Shown here piece by piece: positions 6,979-11,375 of a stretch of DNA of 11,375 nt. Position 1 is the first letter of the stretch; each line of letters starts with the position of its first letter. The stretch comes from DSNY01 sp040752195 (lineage in GTDB: Bacteria > Pseudomonadota > Gammaproteobacteria > Burkholderiales > Burkholderiaceae_F). Both the position numbers and the translations under genes were made by a program. Location: contig JBFMFC010000086.1 of assembly GCA_040752195.1 (NCBI GenBank), forward strand, positions 1 to 11,375. The letters are read 5' to 3'. Below the pieces are notes generated by a model. It did no database searches. It had not been told where the DNA came from and saw nothing but the letters and a program-made list of their open reading frames with translations.

Positions 6979-7068
6979 ATGACGGTCCGATCCCTTTTAC
7001 CGCACGAGCATTCGCCGGATGCCGCGACGCCTCACGCAGGCACGACGGCAACGGAGATGGACCGATGA
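6979..7068 (+). CDS. Possible 29-residue peptide overlapping the cytochrome start
   Basis: An ATG at 6979 opens a 29-codon frame whose stop overlaps the cytochrome c start as ATGA (7065-7068). The peptide includes LLPHEHSPDAATPHAG, with three His. A GTG at 6967 would add four residues. There is no strong ribosome site before either start. It could be a coupling peptide that sets cytochrome translation, or chance. Length and lack of any family make this weak. Confidence 0.2.
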   Translation: MTVRSLLPHEHSPDAATPHAGTTATEMDR

Positions 7069-7595
7069 AGCCGACCGCGGCAAGCAGCGCACGGTTGCGC
7101 TGGATTTACGCCGCTTTCGCCGTCGCGGTCACGCTGGTCGCCGCGCTGATCTGGTGGGACGCCGCGCAGCGCGGCAATGCGCGCGGGGACGGCGCAATTC
7201 CCGACATGAACGACGCGCGCCGCATCGCCGCCGGCAAGCGCGTGTACGACACGCACTGCGCGGCGTGCCATGGCGCGAACCTCGAAGGCCAGCCCGACTG
7301 GAGGACGCGCCGCGCCGACGGAAAACTGCCGGCACCGCCGCACGACGACAGCGGCCACACCTGGCATCACCCGTTCGACGTGCTGTTCGCGATCACCAAG
7401 CACGGCCTGGTTCCGCCGTACGCACCCGCCGGGTACGCGACCGACATGCCCGCCTTCGAAGGGCGACTGAGCGACGACGAGATCTGGTCCGTGCTCGCCT
7501 ACATCCGCAGCCGCTGGTCGGAGAAAGTGCGGGCGACACACGACGAGCTGCAACGTCAGGTCGCGGCGCAGCGGGCGCAGACCACGAGGCGCTAG
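7065..7595 (+). CDS. Membrane-anchored c-type cytochrome
   Basis: A 176-residue cytochrome c. ATG 7065 is eight bases after GGAG (7053-7056). Residues 12-31 form one hydrophobic segment (WIYAAFAVAVTLVAALIWW), most likely an uncleaved anchor with the heme domain in the periplasm. The heme motif is CAACH (65-69), with His69 as proximal ligand. Met128 in ATDMPAF is the likely distal ligand. The spacing and the closing helix (DDEIWSVLAYIRSRW) are standard for small class I cytochromes. A charged tail (residues 150-176) follows. It is the last gene of the plus-strand block. A role as electron acceptor or donor for the copper proteins is plausible but not shown by the sequence. Confidence 0.93.
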   Translation: MKPTAASSARLRWIYAAFAVAVTLVAALIWWDAAQRGNARGDGAIPDMNDARRIAAGKRVYDTHCAACHGANLEGQPDWRTRRADGKLPAPPHDDSGHTWHHPFDVLFAITKHGLVPPYAPAGYATDMPAFEGRLSDDEIWSVLAYIRSRWSEKVRATHDELQRQVAAQRAQTTRR

Positions 7596-7668
7596 AATGA
7601 CCCATTCCGTCGGCGATCTGGATAGCCGCAATGGTGAGTGCGCCGCGAGCCTCGTTCGCGCAGCCGTG

Positions 7669-8814
7669 TCATCCGTTTCGGACGTCGTACCGGTCGAGCC
7701 AGGGCGGGCGCGCTACTCGGAAAGGGGGCGTCAAGACTTCTGTGTGTGCTGCGCCTCGGAGACCTGTCCACGGCGGCGGCCGTCGCTTGCGACGAACGAC
7801 CGACGCGGCGGGCGAGTCGGGGTCGCATTCGCACGCGGCCGCTCTCGTGAGTCGATCGCCGTAGGCGATCGCGAATGGGTTCATCGCCTCGCGCCATTCC
7901 TTGGCCGCTCGACCCCGGTCGGCCGTGATGTTGCGCAACGCCAGGCAGATCGGTTTGGTTGCGGCATCGTCGCTGGGGAAGCGCCCGCGCGTCTCGATGA
8001 TCTTGCACAGCCGGCTGTGGACGCTGTCGATTGCGTGGGTGGTTTGAACCACCCGCCGCACCGCCGGCGCGAAAGTGAAGAACGGGATCACGCGGTTCCA
8101 GGCGCGGCGCCAGGCAGCCACCGCGGTCGGGCTCTTCTGGCCGCAGGGTCCCCGCTCGAACTCGTCAAGCGCATCGGCGGCGGCGTCGGCGCTCGGGGCC
8201 GTGTAAACCGGACGCAGTGCCGCGGCCGGCAGCTTGCGGTCCTTCCAACTCGCGTCGTCCAGGTTGTTGCGGATCAGGTGCACGCTGCAGGTCTGCAGCG
8301 TCGTGGCCGGGAACACCGCGCCCAGCGCCTCGCCGGTGCCCTTCGGCCCGTCGGTGACCGCAATCAGGATGTCGGCAACACCGCGGGTCTTCAAGCCGCT
8401 GAAGACCTTGAGCCAGAACTTCGCACCCTCGGTGTTCTCGATCCAGATTCCCAGGTTCTCGCGCGTGCCGTCGGGCAGCACCTCAAGCGCCAGGTCGATC
8501 GCCTTGTTGCACACCACCGCGTCCTCGCGGATCTTCACCCGCGGGGCGTCGAAGAAGAAGACCGGGTACAGCGCCTCCCGCGGCCGGAACTGCCGGGCAC
8601 CGACCTCGGCCATCACGGCGTCGGTGACGGCGCTGATGAACTCGGGACCGACTTCGCGACCGTACTGTTCGCGCAGGAAGGCGTGGATCTCGCGCATCGC
8701 CATGCCGCGCGCGTACATGGCGATGATCTTGCCGTCGAAGAGTTCCTTGGGGATCGGCGGCAGCGCCACCGCAGCGGCCCCGGCCGCCTTGGTCGTCTTT
8801 CTCTTCATCGGCAT
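7669..8814 (-). pseudogene. Decayed IS256-family transposase
   Basis: A 381-codon frame starting at ATG 8814 after AGGAG (8824-8820). The middle is plainly an IS256-type (Transposase_mut, DDE) enzyme: KIIAMYARGM, FDAPRVKIRE with Asp89, NTEGAKFW, AVTDGPKG with Asp155, TLQTCSVHLIRN and LALRNITAD. Three defects are visible. Residues 21-30 (IPKELFDGKI) seem to join two parts that full-length relatives keep about 90 residues apart, so the N-terminal DNA-binding region is gone in frame. The usual catalytic Glu (AIES in relatives) is Asp263 (AIDS). After about residue 325 the frame passes through the left terminal repeat (AAHTEVLTPP) and into outside sequence, so the normal stop is lost. It is very likely inactive; the comparison rests on remembered family sequences. 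Confidence 0.85.
7726..7751 (+). repeat. Left terminal inverted repeat of the IS
   Basis: Begins GGGCGTCAAGACTTCTGTGT. It matches the opposite-strand right repeat at 19 of 26 positions, including the unbroken 11-base core TTCTGTGTGTG. Confidence 0.8.
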
Positions 8815-8842
8815 AGAGGCTCCTGTTGTCGCTCATCCCATG

Positions 8843-8868
8843 CCTCACACACAGAACTTCGGACACCC
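8843..8868 (-). repeat. Right terminal inverted repeat of the IS
   Basis: On the minus strand begins GGGTGTCCGAAGTTCTGTGT, 19 bases upstream of the transposase ribosome site. It pairs with the left repeat at 7726-7751. Confidence 0.82.
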
Positions 8869-9148
8869 TCCGCCAGCGCGCTCAGCGACGCGGCCGCGCG
8901 CAAAGCCACCCCGGGCTGCGCCCTCCGCGCCCTTGCGCGCACCATGGACTTGCACCACGGTGGGGGACACGAACCGAGCCGACACCGCAGCACAGAAAAG
9001 CGGCTTCATCCGCCAGATGACCTGCCGATGACTTGTTCGAAAGTTATCTATCACGCGCCCGCCGGGTTGTCTGCCTACGATGCAAGGCCCGTTCCATAAG
9101 ATTCCGTAAGACCCGCCACCTTCTCAGGACATACGGGGCACGCACGTC
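8869..9148. other. 280-base non-coding region before the response regulator
   Basis: No gene is convincing here on either strand. With the IS end included, the stretch from the transposase start to the regulator gene is 334 bases. It holds the IS flank, repeats of GCACCA at 8939-8944 and 8952-8957, a pair of GATGAC (9016-9021, 9027-9032) 11 bases apart, and the tandem repeat at 9092-9111 listed separately. The last 130 bases are less GC-rich than the surroundings, as promoters often are. A weak -10-like TACGAT is at 9076-9081 without a clear -35. Confidence 0.5.
9092..9111 (+). promoter_or_regulatory. Tandem 10-bp repeat, probable response-regulator box
   Basis: TTCCATAAGA followed directly by TTCCGTAAGA, one mismatch in ten. 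Tandem half-sites one helical turn apart are how dimers of OmpR-family regulators bind DNA. The repeat ends 37 bases before the start of such a regulator, so autoregulation is likely. On the other strand it reads CTTAC then CTTAT with 10-base phasing, similar to PmrA/QseB-type boxes. Confidence 0.5.
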
Positions 9149-9820
9149 ATGCGAGTGCTACTCGTCGAAGACGAACGCCACGCAGGCGAATATCTGGTCA
9201 AAGGGCTGGGAGAGAACGGCTGCGTCGTGGACTGGGTTCGCAACGGCACTGACGCCGTCCACATGGCCTCGACGTCAAACTACGACGTCATTGTGTTGGA
9301 CGTTGGTTTGCCTCAGATGGATGGGTGGGAAGTGATCAAGCACGTCCGCAGTGAAAGCCAGACGCCGGTGCTCTTCCTTACCGCGCGCGACCGCGTCGAG
9401 GACCGCGTCAAGGGACTCGAACTCGGCGCTGACGACTATCTAGTCAAACCCTTCGCCTTCTCCGAACTGCTGGCACGGCTGCGTGCGTTGCAAAGGCGTG
9501 GGAAGTATCAGGAGCCGCACGTGATGCGCGTGGCCGATCTGGAGGTGCATGTGCTACGCCGCCGAGTCGAGCGTGCGGGGCACAGAATCGACCTCACGGC
9601 CAAGGAGTACGCGTTGCTGCTTCTGCTGCTGCGCCGGACCGGAGAGGTGCTGTCGCGCACGACGATCGCCGAACAGGTGTGGGACATGAACTTCGACAGC
9701 GACACCAACGTCGTCGAAGTGGCCGTGCGCCGCCTGCGCGCGAAGATCGACGATCCATTCGGGAAGAAGCTGATTCACACCGTACGCGGCTTCGGGTACG
9801 TGCTCGAGGACAGGGGCTGA
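9149..9820 (+). CDS. CusR/CopR-type heavy-metal response regulator
   Basis: A 223-residue OmpR-family regulator. The receiver domain (about 1-115) has the acidic pocket Glu7 and Asp8, the phosphorylated Asp51 (VLDVGLP), Thr78 and Lys100 (DDYLVKPF). The winged-helix DNA-binding domain runs from about 125 to the end, with DLTAKEYALLLLLL, EQVWDMNFDSDTNVVEVAVR and HTVRGFGYVL. These stretches are characteristic of the CusR/CopR/CzcR/IrlR group that responds to copper, silver or other metals. The ATG has only a modest ribosome site (GGGG, 9135-9138). The stop lies just before the kinase gene, so the two form an operon. It probably controls the copper genes, but I found no copy of its upstream repeat before them. 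Confidence 0.93.
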   Translation: MRVLLVEDERHAGEYLVKGLGENGCVVDWVRNGTDAVHMASTSNYDVIVLDVGLPQMDGWEVIKHVRSESQTPVLFLTARDRVEDRVKGLELGADDYLVKPFAFSELLARLRALQRRGKYQEPHVMRVADLEVHVLRRRVERAGHRIDLTAKEYALLLLLLRRTGEVLSRTTIAEQVWDMNFDSDTNVVEVAVRRLRAKIDDPFGKKLIHTVRGFGYVLEDRG

Positions 9821-9855
9821 CGACGGCCGCCCCAAACACGCCGCCAGGATCCGTT

Positions 9856-11268
9856 TTGTCGTCGTCCGTGCTCGGCCGTGCTCTCCATCCGTCGCTGGCG
9901 TTGCGCTTGGCGCTGCTGTTCGCGCTGGGATCGTCGGTCCTTCTGCTGGCGCTCGGCGTCGGTCTGGCCTGGTTGGTGCGAATCCAGCTCGAAGCGCGCG
10001 ATCGCGAGGAGATCGACGGCAAGACCGAGGTCGTGCTGCATCTGTTCGGGGAACTGAGAACCGCCGAGAAGATTGCAGCCAACCCGACCCGCTTCGCTGA
10101 CATCGTCATCGGGCACCCGCACCTGCAGCTCGGTCTGCGGCAGGGATCGCGTTGGCTGGTAGAACCGATGCCCGACATCCGGGCGCTGACCGGTCCGTCC
10201 GGCAGCGACCCCGTTCCGCACGCGCCGCAGCTTGGAGCGTATCAGCTGGGCGAGAACAACTGGTGGCTGCGGCGCATCGACTTCCTCGCTGAGCCCGACC
10301 GCGTCTTCACCGCTTACGTCGGTGTGCATGTCACGCCCACGCAGCAACTGCTTGCGCGCTTGGTCAACACGATGCTGGCCGTCGGTGGGCTCGGCGTGAT
10401 CGCCAGCACCTTGCTCGGCTGGCTCGTCGCGCGACGAGGGCTCGCACCGATCACGAAGATCGCCCGCGAGGCTGAACGCGTGACGGCGGAACGGCTGGGG
10501 GAACCGATGCGAGCCGCGGACGCGCCGCAGGAGCTACTGGGTCTCGTGGGCGCGATTAACCGCATGCTTGACCGCCTACAAGCCTCTTTCCGCTCACTCG
10601 AGGAGTTCTCGGCCGACATCGCACACGAACTGCGCACGCCATTGAACAACCTGATGCTTCAGACCCAGGTCACGCTTTCGCGGCCCCGTTCAAGCGAGGA
10701 GTACCAGGAGGCGCTTCACTCCAACCTCGCCGAACTGGAGCATCTGCGGCGCATGGTCTCAGACATGCTGTTTCTGGCGCGGGCCGACCGTGGCATGGTC
10801 GAACTGAAGGTGGAGAGAGTGGATCTAGCGTCCGAGGCGCGCAGCGTGGCCGAGTACTTCGAAGCGGCAGCCACAGAACAGGGAAAACGAATCGAAGTGA
10901 CTGGCTCGGCGAGCGCCCTCTGCGACAAGACAATGACGCGGCGCGCGCTCACGAACCTGCTGTCCAACGCGCTTCACTATTCGCCCAGTGGGTCGCGCAT
11001 CTCGGTCAGGCTGGCGCAACCGGACGCAGCGCGGGCGATCGTCGAAGTGCGAAATCCCGCGCCCCCGATGTCCCAGGACGAGCTGCGCCGACTCTTTGCG
11101 CGGTTCACGCGAGGCTCTACCGCAGGCGCGTCTGACGGCGCCGGCTTGGGTCTCTCGATCGTGGCGTCGATCATGCGGCTTCACGGCGGTACGGTTACCG
11201 CCGAAAGCGATCCGTCGGGCGTGTGCTTCCGTTTGTCCTTCCCCCTTGAGCCGGCCGCCGGCCGCTGA
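9856..11268 (+). CDS. Heavy-metal sensor histidine kinase, CusS/CopS type
   Basis: A 470-residue membrane kinase, partner of the regulator before it. Layout: TM1 about 18-41, a periplasmic sensor loop 42-168, TM2 about 172-194, HAMP about 195-247, phospho-acceptor His257 in AHELRTPLNN, N box with Asn371 in LLSNALHYSP, and G2 box DGAGLGLS from 427. The G1 region reads VRNPAPPM, close to the N-P-G form of CusS. No in-frame ATG is near the start. I chose TTG 9856 because AGGA (9846-9849) stands six bases before it; GTG 9868 or CTG 9817, which overlaps the regulator stop, are alternatives. The sensor loop shows no obvious metal motif beyond HPH near residues 88-90, so copper sensing is inferred from the family and location. 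Confidence 0.92.
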   Translation: MSSSVLGRALHPSLALRLALLFALGSSVLLLALGVGLAWLVRIQLEARDREEIDGKTEVVLHLFGELRTAEKIAANPTRFADIVIGHPHLQLGLRQGSRWLVEPMPDIRALTGPSGSDPVPHAPQLGAYQLGENNWWLRRIDFLAEPDRVFTAYVGVHVTPTQQLLARLVNTMLAVGGLGVIASTLLGWLVARRGLAPITKIAREAERVTAERLGEPMRAADAPQELLGLVGAINRMLDRLQASFRSLEEFSADIAHELRTPLNNLMLQTQVTLSRPRSSEEYQEALHSNLAELEHLRRMVSDMLFLARADRGMVELKVERVDLASEARSVAEYFEAAATEQGKRIEVTGSASALCDKTMTRRALTNLLSNALHYSPSGSRISVRLAQPDAARAIVEVRNPAPPMSQDELRRLFARFTRGSTAGASDGAGLGLSIVASIMRLHGGTVTAESDPSGVCFRLSFPLEPAAGR

Positions 11269-11272
11269 CGTG

Positions 11273-11289
11273 GAGTCGCGCAGCGACTC
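11273..11289 (+). terminator. Hairpin just after the kinase gene
   Basis: GAGTCGC, loop GCA, GCGACTC: a perfect seven-pair stem starting four bases after the kinase stop. It is well placed for ending the two-gene message, but no T-run follows, so it would not act as a classic intrinsic terminator; it may instead protect the mRNA end. Confidence 0.35.
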
Positions 11290-11326
11290 TCGCCCTTCGG
11301 CCGCGGCGCGACGCAGGAGTGAAAGC

Positions 11327-11375
11327 ATGGATTGGCGATGCGCCCGCGGCGCGGGCCGCGCGGGCCCGCCCGCCC
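11327..11375 (+). CDS. Possible start of a further gene, cut by the window edge
   Basis: ATG 11327 stands seven bases after AGGAG (11315-11319), one of the better ribosome sites in the window. Only 16 codons are visible (MDWRCARGAGRAGPPA), in sequence so GC-rich that open frames arise by chance. No family can be named. Confidence 0.25.
   Translation, partial: MDWRCARGAGRAGPPA

Larger units (their letters stand above)
7724..8868 (-). mobile_element. IS256-family insertion sequence remnant
   Basis: Bounded by imperfect inverted repeats at 7726-7751 and 8843-8868, with the transposase gene inside on the minus strand. The length, about 1.14 kb, is shorter than the usual 1.3-1.4 kb and fits the roughly 270-base internal deletion seen in the gene. 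The exact left end is uncertain because of a run of five G at 7724-7728. No matching 8-9 base target duplication is visible in the flanks, which suggests later deletion or rearrangement. It lies exactly between the copper genes and the two-component system. Confidence 0.85.

Noticed and set aside
7715..8880. Target-site duplication at the IS ends
   Set aside because: The bases beside the two inverted repeats do not match over 8-9 positions on any alignment I tried by eye.
8939..8962. GCACCA repeats and CACCACGGTG resembling NtrC sites
   Set aside because: Half-sites are in direct rather than inverted order, no convincing sigma-54 promoter is nearby, and no nitrogen gene is present.
7597..9099. 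A 500-codon plus-strand frame over the IS
   Set aside because: It is antisense to a recognisable transposase and has no motif of its own.
1..11375. CRISPR array, rRNA or tRNA genes
   Set aside because: No regularly spaced repeats and no cloverleaf or rRNA-like stretch were seen on either strand.

Overview
The window is very GC-rich, with tightly packed genes and strong G/C preference at third codon positions. The gene families present (CzcI-like His-rich protein, a TolC lipoprotein, a short multicopper oxidase, a cupredoxin, a CusF-like protein and a CusRS/CopRS-type two-component system) suggest a betaproteobacterium, perhaps Burkholderiales or Rhodocyclales. That placement is inference from gene content and composition; there is no rRNA or tRNA marker here.

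Left edge (1-1446, minus strand): the N-terminal two thirds of a CYTH-CHAD protein (triphosphate/polyphosphate family), running off the window, and a small secreted protein of unknown function. The small gene is divergent from the next block across a 92-base spacer.

Centre (1539-7595, plus strand): a copper-handling block in one orientation. In order it holds a His-rich CzcI-like periplasmic protein, a small secreted protein with a His tail, a TolC-family outer-membrane lipoprotein, a Tat-exported multicopper oxidase, a type 1 copper cupredoxin, a CusF-like copper chaperone, a patatin-like lipase with a Tat-like leader and a membrane-anchored cytochrome c. Most junctions are overlaps or gaps below 20 bases, so the genes are probably co-transcribed in one or two units. 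The main break is the 106 bases before the cupredoxin gene, which carry a perfect 11-bp-arm palindrome. The proteins fit a periplasmic Cu(I) binding and oxidation pathway. No RND pump, membrane-fusion protein or copper P-type ATPase is present, so the TolC protein has no visible partner here. The oxidase has the motif spacing of a two-domain (small-laccase-like) enzyme rather than a three-domain CopA/CueO enzyme.

IS remnant (7724-8868): a decayed IS256-family element with both terminal inverted repeats still visible (19 of 26 positions match). Its transposase appears to have lost the N-terminal DNA-binding part by an internal in-frame deletion, has Asp where the family has the catalytic Glu, and has lost its stop codon, so it reads out through the left repeat.

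Right side (9149-11268, plus strand): an OmpR-family response regulator of the CusR/CopR/CzcR type and its histidine kinase. A tandem 10-bp repeat (TTCCRTAAGA twice) just upstream looks like the regulator's own binding site. The kinase probably starts at a TTG. The last 49 bases may hold the beginning of another gene. The IS remnant lies exactly between the copper genes and this likely regulator.
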